Positions 51,001 to 62,657 of a stretch of 64,000 nucleotides of DNA are shown piece after piece. The stretch is from Nautilus pompilius (taxonomy: Eukaryota > Mollusca > Cephalopoda > Nautilida > Nautilidae): positions 167,001 through 231,000 of the forward strand of contig JACATO010002141.1 of assembly GCA_018389105.1 (NCBI GenBank). Reading direction: 5' to 3'. Numbering within the stretch: position 1 is the stretch's first letter; each line of letters opens with the position of its first letter. The translations under genes and the position numbers were made by a program. Under the pieces are notes generated by a model, which was given only the letters and a program-made list of their open reading frames with translations, was not told where the DNA came from and ran no database searches.

Positions 51001-53071
51001 TGGCACTACACAATCATTTATTTAAACTCTTCAATTATAGAAGGAAGTGAAAACCTGTCAGTGGTAATTATTAGTTGTCGATTGCTAAAAATAAGATCTG
51101 TATTAACTCTCAAACTTTCTGTTTTTATGATTTTGTCACTCTGAATAATAGTAATCTATTCTGCTGTCCACATCGTGAATTTGAAGGATCACCTTCCCAA
51201 CAAACTGCCAACACTTCCCCCACGGTAAAGATAGTAAATTACAAATACTGGAGATGGATTTATTGGTTGTTCATTTTATTTGTCAAGAGACAGCTGTACA
51301 TCTACTTCCTTAATATGGTGTTTGAAGTTTCTTTTTCAGACCTTCCCTGTTGCCCTACCTCTTATTATCATCCATGCTATCTGTCCTCAGCAGGTGGTTA
51401 TATGAAGTTTCTCAAAGGATTACAGAACAACATTATATTTGATCTTTCTGACAGGCCTCACCTGTAATGTTCACAGTTATAACAAGTCATCAGAGGAAAT
51501 TCTTACCTATGCAATTTTTTTTGGTGTAATCTAGGACATAATATTTAGGACAGGTACACTCAACACCATAATATAGTTTTCTGCATCCATGAGAACAGTC
51601 GTAGCAGGACAGTGGTCCAGGGTGTGGATCAGTCTTTGGCTTGATCTGTGGCTTGTCTTCTAAACCAATATACCAGATAGATTATTACATAATCGTTACA
51701 TGCATGCAAACTATAAAAGTTGACCTTTTATTGCTTCATTGAGAAAGATATATATATATATATTTTCCATTAATGAGATGTGAATTATTGTAGTAAATAC
51801 CGAAAAGTCCAGTTTTGAGGTGTATCCCATAACTGTACACCCAGGGGCAGATTTGGAGCCCATAATGGCCCAGGCAAACACCTGAAATCGGCCCATTAAT
51901 GATAGACAGGAATGAATCTCACACACACACACACATTTATTATTCAAATTAATTGTTAAAATAGCCTGCAGAGGGAGTCCGAACACTTACGTTGACATTT
52001 TCCATGGATGTAGATATATCCTGGTGGACAGCTGTAATAAGACAAAAAGGGCTGATGAACGGTACTCTGTATATTATGTAGGTAGCATGTTTTATTAGAA
52101 TTATTAAATATGTACAATAAGAGAACGTTAACAGATTTTGAAATCATCATTGATTCTCCTAACATTAAATATATGTACAAATATTGGGACCTTGGTATCC
52201 CGCTGAAAAGTTTTGTACACCTACAGTTTACGTTTTTCCCTCTGTTTTAGTTTTAACAGCAAATGGACAGTCAAGAATGGCTGGATGATTGCAACAGGAT
52301 CTGGACAGTTTGTAAAATCTTGTTTGGTGTTTTGAACAAAGTCTCTCTGAATTTTTGGTGGAATGAGAGGATTCTTTATACCTTGAAATGTTGGATGTTT
52401 AAAAGATGTCAATTATGTTATTTGTCCATAACCTTTTAAAAGATAACTTATATTACGTTTTGATTTCACTTTTATTTTTGTGTGGAAACCACCATATCCT
52501 CGTATTTAATCTACAATCTTGCTCCTAATTGATGCTGCCTTTAAATCCTCTGCCTCTATTTTCTCGTTATAGCTCTCTCCTGCTGCTCCAAATGTATGAT
52601 TACTTCCTGATACACACTTCGCAAAATCCAATACTATTTTCCAGCAATTTAGGGGGTCCACTTAGTGACGACTCTACTATCAGCTGGTTTGTTTGATTGC
52701 CAGTACACAATGAAAATCCTGTATAAGGCTTCACAAGGCTGAAGTTTGTCTTGACATAAAAGATAAAATTGCTACCAGAGGTTGGAGAGAATAGTGATGC
52801 TTTCGTTTCTCCTAATGGTTTCTTTTATCTGGTTGGAGTCTTAGGCCTTTAAGGGCTTAAAGTGACTCCCAAACCTGGTGAGACTAAACACTATAAAAGT
52901 ATGTGCCTAAAGAAACAAAATACTTTTACGATTAGCTTGTTCTGATGATTGAAATAATAATAATAATAATAAATTAGAAATTTACTGCACTTACTATGGA
53001 ACTTGTGGTGGGTGGAAATACGCAGTAGCCAGCTGGAAACCAACCAAAATTAGGCAGATACTGAAACTCAT
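48070..53071 (-). CDS. Gene B: secreted EGF-like x4 / CBM14 chitin-binding protein
   Basis: Seven exons (minus): 53071-52995, 52031-51991, 51659-51507, 50820-50668, 49979-49827, 49138-48986 and 48287-48070. They total 948 nt with no stop before TAA, hence 315 residues. Order: signal peptide (MSFSICLILVGFQLATA); CPPGYIYIHGKCQ mini-exon; four EGF-like repeats of 51 residues, each a Pro-rich linker (PQIKPKTDPH) plus a six-Cys unit spaced C-x2-C-x3-C-x8-C-x-C-x12-C; then a C-terminal peritrophin-A (CBM14) domain with YPEDCTKYLQCDNFGTVYIR and CAPGTRWNQYLLTC. After the phase-2 first intron all internal introns are phase 1, so EGF exons can be added or lost without breaking the frame. Probably extracellular and chitin-binding (matrix, cuticle or mucus); the role itself is unknown. 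Confidence 0.85.
48700..51840. repeat. Tandem array of ~840-bp units, each with one EGF-like exon
   Basis: Four exon-plus-intron units; exon ends at 48986, 49827, 50668 and 51507 give periods of 841, 841 and 839 bp. Units 2 and 3 look identical through exon and intron. Unit 4 (upstream in the gene) has several substitutions (EDK for EDE, HPG for HHG, YYG for YNG, KYY for KHY), and unit 1 differs at its exon end (LDSTNKN for LDYTKKN). Similarity stops near 51840 on the right and about 48.7 kb on the left. Confidence 0.95.
51840..51990. other. Junction between the EGF array and the CPPG mini-exon
   Basis: Unique sequence beginning 'cccaggggcagatttggag', followed by an (AC)n tract at about 51921-51936 and then the mini-exon donor. 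The abrupt change at 51840 marks the right end of the array and could be an inserted short element. Confidence 0.4.
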
Positions 53072-53145
53072 CGTGAAATCTTTCTTCATCATCTTCAGCT
53101 GTGAATACCTTTCCGGAATGGCACTGGTAACACTGACAATACCTT

Positions 53146-53153
53146 CCTTTATA
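53146..53153 (-). promoter_or_regulatory. TATA box of gene B
   Basis: Minus-strand TATAAAGG 75-82 bp upstream of the ATG, aligned with the gene A TATA box. About 100 bp on either side aligns between the two genes. Confidence 0.65.
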
Positions 53154-53619
53154 AAGATTCAAATCTTGCTGGCGGCTATGAACTTTTCTTTTAAGCAGGA
53201 TGATTGTAGATAAAAACAACATAAAACTTTGTTTTTAAAATATACATAAATCAATTTTTATGTTTATGTTCTACTATGTTTTTAATGCTGCCTGAAGGGC
53301 TTTTCATCAGTTTCTTTATCACAAAAGATCTTTAATTCGGTTGGTAATATCCTGAGGAAAGTTCTAAGCAGATGTTCTTAGAAATGTATGTGATTTGACT
53401 AATAACTTCCTTAATGTTGCTTATCCCTTTACCCTTTTCTGAAATCATATTTATTAGTTTTGCATCACCATGTAATAAAGATTAAAATTCTTTGTATTGC
53501 TTTTACTTTTTGTATCATTAGCTTTCATTTTCTACTTTAATGCCTGAAATAATAAATTATCGAAATGTTTTTAAAAGGTATTGCTGACTTTTTCAGCACT
53601 AACATTTATTTCATACAAT

Positions 53620-53880
53620 TGGCAATCATTTTAATGTTAATATTGATCACCCTTTGAACATAATTTACATGCATTTTAAATAATACTGGACCCAAAAGAG
53701 AGTCTTGCTTATTACCAGGTGAGGTGTGTTGAAGATGAGATGAATCTGTTTAGTACTACATTACGTTTGTTGTCTACAGAGTCTTTCTTAATGTTGAAAG
53801 TCTCATCACAGCTCTATTGTTGTACCCTTTTCTATAAGTCTTTCAAGTAGATAATGATAAAAAGTATTAATGTATAAATT
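53620..53880 (-). mobile_element. Degenerate non-LTR reverse-transcriptase fragment, copy 2
   Basis: The minus strand shows SLLGPVLFKMHVNYVQ, resembling the SVLGPLLF.IYVNDL block of LINE reverse transcriptases, and LERLIEKG. It aligns with 44390-44640 apart from an extra stretch near 53.73-53.78 kb. It is part of the duplicated block, not an independent insertion. Confidence 0.55.
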
Positions 53881-54648
53881 AGCTAGGAGAAAATAATTGT
53901 GGTTTTATAACAGTCGTAGAAGATTACTTAGGAAAGAAATATTTAGCTGGAAACCCAAGCAGAAATCTTATTTTTAATCGAATGAATTATTTAAAAGTCA
54001 CTTTAATGAAATATTCTAAAAGTCTGCATTCTACTGAGGTTAGACTAGCGGGCAGTGATACCAGGATCGGTTTTGTCAATTTTTCTTAAAATAGGAAAAC
54101 TTATCAGTTTTCAATTTATTGCTAAGGATACCCTTCAGTGTTGATGAAACAAAATAGTTAAAAGTTTACAAATTTTCGTTTTATTTCCTTTTAGATTTAT
54201 TGTAGTGCATTGTATTTTATTGACTTGAAATCAGATTTCCTGTGATTACTATTGTATCAATGTCTTCTCTCACTTGCTGCTGCAACTTGAATGTCTACAG
54301 CTTGAAATGATGTTTTATCTTTTGTTTGTTGGTTTTATTACCTACAGACTTCACGAATTATTTATGCTTTAGATTGGTCTGCATTTTTTAATATGCTATG
54401 CTAAAGTAGCCAATATGAGGTGAAAAATATTCAATTATATATTTTACTGCATCATAGTCCTTTTCCTTTTTGCTAAGTAATATCTGCTAATGAAATAACT
54501 TTTCGTCAATCAGTAGTTTTTAATAGAAACTGCAATTACAACATTTTCTGAATTATTTGTAAAATTCTGTTAATCCTAAAAGTAGTTTCCTTTGTTGGTG
54601 TTTCAGAGCATTGAAAAATGCAACTCATGCGGATAAAAGTTCCTCCAG

Positions 54649-55300
54649 CTGAGGAAATACTCGGGACTTCACAAACTACTTGACTTCAGTTTAGCACAAA
54701 TTCAGGTAAAACATCATAGTACCTCTGTTTCCAACCCATCTAACATTTTGAAGACACATCGTGATAGACTAGAAGATTTACTGGATTGGCTTGAGTCTAC
54801 ATAATTCAATCTTTCATTGATTTTGTCTTCATCTAAGCTATGGCTTTGTTGTGCTAACCTTATGGTGGGTAGGATGAAACATTTATTTTCTTCAATTGTT
54901 ACATGTTGATTATAAATTTAATGTCGTGACAGGATTTACATATTGCACAAGAATTAATGTCATTACATGACTCATCTCGCATAAGTAAGTAGAAATATTA
55001 GTCTTTATGATATCACCTCACCTTGAAAGAGATTCGCGAGTTTTCTCTATAATGTAATTTTTTACAATTTGACAATTTTTTGTTTTCCTTAGTTTCTTTT
55101 TGTCTTTTCCTGGATGTTCGTTTGTCTGTCTTCCATTTTAATATTTCCATTACAGGGTAGAAACCATTACATTACAGAACATATCATGCTTTCATTGTTT
55201 TACAGTTATTTGGTCACTGTAAGATTTCTATTTAGGACGGTGGACATCAGAAGTGCATACGGATGGATTCGAGATAACAGAAAAATCACATTTGGAAGAG
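54649..55300 (+). CDS. Unrecognised gene fragment, three small exons
   Basis: Not recognised. Exons 54649-54705 (LRKYSGLHKLLDFSLAQIQ, donor gtaaaa), 54933-54984 (DLHIAQELMSLHDSSRI, donor gtaagt) and 55236-55300 (RWTSEVHTDGFEITEKSHLEE, donor gtaaag). Phases 0, 1 and 0 join without a stop, giving about 58 residues. All three read like soluble, partly helical protein in just one frame. The first acceptor ('cctccag') is weak; a better one at 54605 would meet a TAA in this frame, so a different upstream boundary or a frameshift is possible. I found no convincing next exon; LINE and Tc1 debris follows. It could be an internal part of a larger plus-strand gene or a pseudogene. Confidence 0.4.
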
Positions 55301-56240
55301 GTAAAGTTATTCGGAAACATTTTTACCCTTTTTATTGACAAGTGTGTTTGTTTTGATAATATGGAGCTGTGTACATAGCAGAGTACACTAGTTCAATGGA
55401 AGGTTTGTCAACACGAGAAATACAAAGACGAAACTGCAGCAGTGATCCAAGCATTTCTCATCGTCACCACAATTTTAACATCCTCGCCTCTGATTACTAT
55501 TTCCCACAGCCAACATAAGTACAAATAATTTAATATTCATTCACGAAATGAAGAAACATTATAGCTGGATTAATTATTACAAAATATGTATTACTGCTGA
55601 TTCAACTATTTCTGTTGCACACAGACATAAATAAATGTATAGGTAAAATGTACGTGTTGTTATAATCTGCGTCAGCAGTCATCACTAATTGGTGTGTCCA
55701 AGATCATACATCAGTTGTGTTTTAGTGTCAGGGTTAATGCAAGTTTTTGTTGGACCTACAGTTGAAAGTATAGTTGTTGTTCAGGTTTATTCTTTGAAAG
55801 GCCATCCATAAAGAGAGATTTGGATCTCAATAGCAATATTTGCACATCCACCTATATCCCCCATAAATTTGCTGAGAAAGTTTGGACAGTGGTTGTAGTT
55901 TTTAATTTGTATAACCTAACACATTTTTTCATATTGTTTTCAGTTTTCTTTTTTTAAAATCTTGATTTTATTTATTGGAAAAAGTCTTTAATGAAGCAAT
56001 TTTTTGTTGTGATTCTGTTTATGTTATTGTTATGAATGTAGGAGATAAAAATCACTTTTGTGAAAATACACTTTTGATAGCCATCTTTAAGAGGTTTTAC
56101 TCTCCACTAACCAGTATTTAACCTGCCAGCATGGAAAGATTGAACTGGAAGCTGCCCCGCATCTCTCTCTTTATTTTATTATTATGTGATTTGCTTAGCT
56201 TATTTATGCTACTGATCAAGGCAAATGTATAAAATTTGAG
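55301..56240. other. Non-coding sequence
   Basis: AT-rich, with no feature I can support, ending in a (GA)n tract at about 56238-56256. Confidence 0.5.
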
Positions 56241-56459
56241 AGAGAGAGAGAGAGAAAGGTCTGTGGACTGAGACCCTAGTTGCGGAATTTGCGAGTCATT
56301 TTGGGTGCTGCTTGGCCCGCTGTTTTTTGCGCGTTCTCCCTGCCAGTGTGGGTGCGGGTGTGTGGCAGAGCATTGCTTTTGTTTTAAGGGCTCCCATTGT
56401 TGGTTGAACAAGAGGGTGAATGCAAATCCAGCTTGGGGGGGGTGTTTTTTTTTCTCACA

Positions 56460-57110
56460 TACAGAATACGGCAGGGCTGCTCTCTCAGTACTTTGTTGTA
56501 TGATCCGGAGGGTAAGCGATAACTTAAAATCTAAGATAATCCAGTACTTCGACTACAGCAGGATCATCCTGCTGAGCGTGAAGAGTCTGTCATTAGATTC
56601 TGACAAGCTCAAGCTGCGCGAGGACATATCTGGTGCTCTCTCGGTGTTAGGTGGCGTTATCACTTCAGTAGCCACACAAACACCAGTTGGAGACATAGAG
56701 AGTAAGTTAAAAGGTTGGCGAGCCGGTAACCTTAACTGCATGGGTAAGGAAACTGTAATCAATAGCCTAGTTCCTCACCCATCTTTACGGTATAGGAGTA
56801 AAATCTAGGACTTCCAGACTGGGTGCGTACCACCGTTGAAGCTAGACTGGTTGGGTTCTTGTGGCAAGGGAGGGCGAAAACACCTGGTGAATAAACAGGA
56901 GATCCATCTTCTCCGGGATACAGTTGGATCAATATGGTGAGCAAATTTGGTGCTCTGCTGCTTAAAAGCATGCTAGATATCAAAGAAGATATTGTTAGTA
57001 TGATAAAATAACAGATACTTTTGTCCCACCAGGTAGCTAAAGAATTAATATGGATAACGGTACGGCGGAACACAGATCTACACACTCCCCAGCTCAGTGC
57101 AGCTTGTACC
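56460..57110 (+). mobile_element. L1/Tx1-like LINE remnant (end of reverse transcriptase)
   Basis: The plus-strand frame contains FDYSRIILLSV (in the place of the YADDT.ILL motif), GGVITSVATQTPVGDIES and KLKGWRAGNLNCMGKETVIN, matching the 'kl..W....Ls..Gr..lins' block after the RT core. After frame changes come RLVGFLWQGRAKT and MVSKFGALLLKSMLDIKE, as expected downstream. Frameshifts and stops make it a dead copy. Further decayed sequence may continue to about 57.7 kb. Confidence 0.7.
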
Positions 57111-59100
57111 TGCATATAAAATCGGTTTCTGTCTCTGAACCTAACTGTTGTGAGGTGTGAGAGAGTCTACTTGCAACCACTTTCATGAGAGGTGCTGTGG
57201 GAGAACTCCAAAACTGTCGCTAAGATGTAATATATCTCTATTGATTGGTTGTCCCTACAAGGAAAGATAAAGGCAAACAAAAATTGACAGCCTTCCCTAA
57301 ATGTTTAGTTTCTAACAGACTGGACACAAGATCATTATCTTTCTGCAGCATCAATATATTGGAGACTTTTCTATTTGTTAGTCAAGGTATTTAAAGTTGC
57401 CAGACCAGACTTAATCAGTACTGGTGGGTCTTTCGCTTCACTCCTCATATTAAAAAGAGCCATGTTTTGATATTTCTGTTTTTCTGCCCTCAGGGGATTG
57501 CTTAGAGTAACTGAAGGGCTTCAGAAGACTCAAAATCCAGACCAACTGAATAAATTTTTCAAAAATACTTGGCCGACATCTCCAGCCCGCTTGACAGGCA
57601 AATATTTTCGAAGATGTGTTTAATCAGCCAGATATTAAGCCGCCTACAGGGCAGTGAGTTAATTTTGTATCTTTAATTGATTTTTCCATTAAGATAATAA
57701 AACTTCAGTCCACCTAGGATGGGCTCCCAGCCAGCGACATTAAAAAAGACTCCAAACATTTGTCGAAAAAACACCTTTTCTGCCCTTGGGAATGAGTCAG
57801 ATGGTCAACTACACAGATGCAGCATAACACTCACTCGTAGAAACATTAAAACCTTCCTAGCTACTGTAAAGCTAGAAAGTTTCTATCTTTGATCAGACGT
57901 TAAGTGCACCAAAAATGAAGGAATGTAATCCCATTGTCTTGTTATGGTTGATCTATCAACTGCAGGTTGGGTAATATGACTTGATTTTTCCAGCAGGGAG
58001 GGGACTTGCTGAACACTTTGATGATGGATGAGAAAATGATATACGGAAAGACGACACAGATCATGTATTCTACTGGTTGAATCTATTCATTATCTGTGGA
58101 ATCTTATATTTTAAAAGAGAACATTCTAAAATTAGATTGAGCATAAGTTTTTTTATTAATATTGCTAGCTTTACCGTTATATGGAATAGGTAGATTCTGA
58201 TAGCTGTGTAATTTTACTGAACAGTTACCCCGCCTGAATTACTCCAGCCATTTAAAATTCTTCAACTGTAAATACGTTTTCTTTTTTTTTTATTTTGGAT
58301 AATTCCTTGATTGTGGAAGGCGCAGTGTAACGGTAACAGCTGATAGGTCTTCAGGTCATAATGAATTGTCTCAAAAGAAAGTTGAAAAGATAAATTAAAT
58401 CAAATTTACCAATTTGTTGCATTGTCAGTTGTATCTGACAGCAGAATCAGTTTGTTTATTTTTTTAATAGCAAAATTAGAATGTTTATCCCAGTAAATTT
58501 GTTGGTTATGAAATAGAAAGATTTTAAATAGAATGTAAATTATTTTCTGAGATTGGTTTCATTTGTCTATAGCAGCAGTTCCTAAAGTACAGTTCGCTAA
58601 TAAAAAGTGTTTGATATGACCTGAGCGAGTCCCCTTCTGCTTATGTTGGGGAGGTCATAGACTTCGTACTCTTTTTACCCTCTGGATCCAGACAAATAAC
58701 ATTCACTCCAAGATTATATATTCTGGTACAGTAATGTTATTAGTTATGTCATAAATCATAATTTCTAACTATAGGCTGACAGGTAATAAGATGCATTTGT
58801 TAAAAAAAAAAAAGCTAAGTAATTTTCAGGCAATTTTCAATGAACAGTAGACAGGTGATTAGTTGTGTGTGTTGTGTGCTTAACAGGTGAAGAAACTATA
58901 GCAGATCTTAAAGAGTTAAATGCCAGGTCTCAATATGACAAAAACCCTGCAAGTGTCCAATGGGGTTAAAGCCAAATTGCGTGATGAAAAGATGGGAACT
59001 CTGAAAGGGAATAGTCAGCCAGCAAAATATGTTCATGAAGTGTGACACAGAATATTGCTGTTGTTAAAGCAAGTTAAAGGTTAGGTAAATTGATTGCTGA
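57111..59100. other. Repeat-derived and unassigned sequence
   Basis: Probable LINE tail on the left, then AT-rich sequence. A plus-strand open stretch after 'cttaacag' at about 58888 (EETIADLKELNARSQYDKNP) runs to a TAA within about 30 codons. It is noted but not supported as an exon. Confidence 0.35.
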
Positions 59101-59109
59101 AAAGATAAA

Positions 59110-60130
59110 TCATTTTCTGATAAAGAGTTTGTTAAGGTGTAATAAGGATGGATGTTGAATGTTGAATGCGAAATTTGTCATGACTGAAAGGATGTTTATG
59201 CTTTGAGTCACTGTCGTGTCAGAAAATGAATCCTTGCCCAAAGAATTGCTTTTCTTTTGATGGATGAGAACTTGCTTGTACCTATGGCTGATATGCAACC
59301 CCGCTCTTGTATTATTGTTCCACCTGCATGCTTCACTGTAGCTGTTGTACACTAGTTGGTATACCACTTCCTAGTCTGCTTTTGATCAAACTGCCGTTGA
59401 TTATTGCCAAACAGTTCAGATTTGGATTTATCTATAAAGAGCACCTTCTTATCGTTTTGGTCATCCCACTGTCATCTTTTTCTGTTTGTTTCAATCTTGC
59501 AGTTTGGTTTTCTCTCCTCAGGAAAAGTTTTTGACGGCTACACATCCATCAAGACCCACTTTCGTGTAATGTGTAGCTTACTGTTCTTTTAGAAACGTTA
59601 GCATTCGTATTTGCAGCTATACCATTTGTAAGATCTGTGCTGACTCATCGCCTATCACATAGAGAACAAACTCTGATGGGTTTAAGTTTAATATTACTTG
59701 TGGACAGAGTGGATTTCTTCCTTGACTCTGTCTATGATCAACAGTACCAGTTTTGTGTATTCTCCTGAGAGTTTTGCATACAACTCTTTCTGGAACGTGA
59801 GTTGGGCTGCAATATACCACATGGTAAGAGCTTGTCATCTGATATTTGTCTCCCAGCTGCCATAACTTTCACCACATTGCAATGATATTACTGCCTTTTT
59901 GTTGTTGTCCTTCTGCAGGTGGGACACTTTCTGATTGGTTGTCAGGCGACCAATCACAGTGTACTATACAGCATTTCCTTTATACACAGGAGATGTAATT
60001 CTGTTACATGTTCTTTGCCTTTTACACCAGTTTTTCCTTAATTATTTACAAAACTGTATATTTAAAACTTTCTGAGTCATTAAAAGATTTCACCTTAATT
60101 GGGACAATTTAAAAAACTGTCTCCACTGAT
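59110..60130 (-). mobile_element. Degenerate Tc1-like transposon
   Basis: The minus strand reads KVLFIDKSKSELFGNN near 59.43 kb (family form VLWSDESKFELFG, here with the catalytic Asp-Glu changed to Asp-Lys), then VKHAGGTIIQERGCISAIGT near 59.31 kb (family form VKHGGGS.MVWGCFSA.G). Stops and frameshifts are present throughout. The region to about 60.1 kb holds the presumed N-terminal part and an inverted 'gattggttgtcaggcgacca' motif. Confidence 0.65.
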
Positions 60131-60199
60131 GGTGGTATAAATATGGTTAGTAAAATCACAGGACTTATTGGGCTTTTGAACGGGAAACTGAAGGGTGGA

Positions 60200-62420
60200 A
60201 GAAATTAATTCTAGAATTCCAATAGTTTCACTGTATAATTCACCAACATTCACCCTGTGTTAATTTCATTTGCAATCATCAAATTTATTATTGCCAGTTC
60301 AGAAGTATTTTGTTTCAAATGAAAGCAGATTATGGCAACATTTTGTACCATTTATTAGTGCATTGGGTCTTAAACCATTTTATCTGACTGAGAGATGAAA
60401 TAATTTTCTATGGCAGAAAAAGCAAAAACTGTGCCTGAAGTGTCTGATCTGGTCTGGGTGCCACTCGGAGGTGGACATGAGAACTTAAACAAGCTGAAGC
60501 TAGCACTGCAGGGGAAATAGCAAACTTGTCTATGATGTGTACAAGGAAGTAACATCTTTGTAGCTGAATTAAAACTTTTACAAGCAGATGCAGCTGTGGC
60601 GGTTTTACATCAGAAAACATCATCATTGGGGATTTGCCAAAACCGATTTTGGTTGCGAATCCATGTAAAAAAATTTAGATCCCATTCTTTTAATATTTTT
60701 ATAGCATAAAAGCGAGATATAAATATTTTATTTCCTAAAAGTTTATTTCAGCTCAAGAATTTAGGGTCACATGCAGCTGTCACTTTAAACTGGTCGATCA
60801 GCAAGAACCCAACAGGAATTCCAAGTGGCTCCACCATTTAAAAGATTTCACTTTCATTGATACATTGGGCTGTTTATTTCTCTGCACCTCGTACAGAAGT
60901 TGTTGGGTAAAAGATGCTTTGGCGAGGATTCAGTCAAGAAAATGATGCTGGTATCCTTGTTGAACATCAACAGGGACGACATTGAAGAGCAGGTAGCTGC
61001 TGCAATTTTTAAAAATCCCTGTCTTTACAATTCAACACAATGAATCCACAGATGTTGCTTCTCACTCTGTCTCTCTCTCTTATCTCAGGACATTCGTTCG
61101 GTACATTGAAGAAAGTTTGAAAATGGAACTCCTGTTTTGTAACTCGTGGCAGACAATAGCATAGGTCGATGATTTTTTCCACATTGTCGACAACTATTTT
61201 CGATTGCATGAAATCCAGTGGGATTGCATCACCTTTTGTACCACAGGCGTAGTGCCAGTTATGGCTGGAAAGACAAACATCATGATCGTGTTGGCAAAGA
61301 GGGTGGCTCTTGATTGCATGGTAAATCACTGCTGCCTCCACAGATAAATGTAATCTCCAATTATGTTGCTCTCTTGCCTGGAAAATCTCTTTAATGACAT
61401 CATTGTTGCAATCAACTTTATTAAATCAACAACATGTTGTCTCACCAGCTGATAGACTTTCACGTGAGCAAGAACCATAGCTTGCCACAATCTGTCTATA
61501 GCACTGACTTTTCCATATAGCTGGTCTATCGTTCCAACATTGAACACCGTCAACAGGTCTCTCTATAGTGAAACACCACCCTGTTTGCGGCCAATGATAA
61601 TCCCACATTCTCCAAAAATTGTACTTGTGATATTGACAGTCTTCCTCTAATTCCATTTGCAAAGTTCAATATGTCCTGAGAGAATTGAATTCTTTTGTAC
61701 GAGTTGCAGACAGGAATGGTGATACCCACAGATTTCTTTTCAATTTACTTCGGTTTGTTTTCTCTCAGGTCTTCACAATATATAACTTTTTGAAACATAC
61801 ACCTCACCTCACATTCTGAGTTTTGGAGTCTTCATCACCTGCAAAAGTATCCACATATTTCCAAAAACACAATTTTCTTGCTAGTGGCCTTCCTGACGAT
61901 ATGGGAGTTGAAGGCAGATTGGTGATGTCAAAACCAAAGTCAGGAATGGATTGAACATGGAATCGGATCGATCGTCTCAGCCAACCCATTAGTCTGTAAT
62001 ATTTATTAAATTGTGGTTATTTTGCAGTTCCGTGGATGACAAATACAAGATTATTAATCTGCAATAAAATTTGTATTTTTTTATTGGTTTGGTGAAAGTG
62101 GGTTATATGTCAGTTTTTTGTGAATGGTAGGGAGCCCATGCAAAAAGGTTGAAAACCATTGCTTTAGTGAATGTTGCACAGATTGACATCATGGCTTTTA
62201 AAAATCACTTTTTACCTGTATTTTACATTTGCAATCAATTAATAAATTACCTTTGAAATAACAATCTCCTTCCGAGATAATTTCATCAATTTAAATTAAC
62301 TGCGTCTTTTATCACTGGTGAACATTTGGAGTATGAAGTATTTTGATTGGTACATTACGTCCTGCAAATAAATAAATAAACTGGGGACATTTAATATTTT
62401 ACTCTTATTTTTAGAAATAT
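60200..62420. other. Unassigned sequence, possibly transposon-derived
   Basis: Broken open frames on the minus strand (61989-61009) with better than background composition suggest a decayed coding element, but I recognise no domain. 'aggttgaaaaccattgct' at about 62147 resembles hAT-type termini, and 'cagcagttcctaaagta' at 58573 could be its partner, which is weak evidence. Confidence 0.3.
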
Positions 62421-62429
62421 CGTAAACTT

Positions 62430-62657
62430 AACTTAAAAAAAAAACAAACTGTGCATGTTGTAAATGAAATTTTTCTAACACAGAATTGTGCTGTTTCTGC
62501 ATGGAATACAACAGTACAGTGTAATTGCAGCTGTATCAATTGTAACTTAAAAAAAAAACAAACTGTGCATGTTGTAAATGAAATTTTTCTAACACAGAAT
62601 TGTGCTGTTTCTGCATGGAATACAACAGTACAGTGTAATTGCAGCTGTATCAATTGT
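62430..62657. repeat. 114-bp tandem repeat, two copies
   Basis: Two near-perfect copies starting 'aacttaaaaaaaaaacaaac' at 62430 and 62544. The period is 38 codons, so both strands carry repeated open frames, which I read as by-products. A partial, diverged third copy of the end part begins near 62815. Confidence 0.93.

Noticed and set aside
49587-51467. Repeated plus-strand open frames in the array (VFEVSFSNLPCCPTSYYHPC)
   Set aside because: They lie in the introns of gene B on the opposite strand. They recur only because the intron is duplicated, and they have no start context or domain.
48700-51840. CRISPR array
   Set aside because: Repeats are ~840 bp, contain exons and introns, and are in a eukaryotic genome.
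58571-62170. A full hAT transposon bounded by imperfect 'cagcagttcc' and 'aaccattgct' ends
   Set aside because: The termini match poorly, and I could not read any hAT transposase motif between them.
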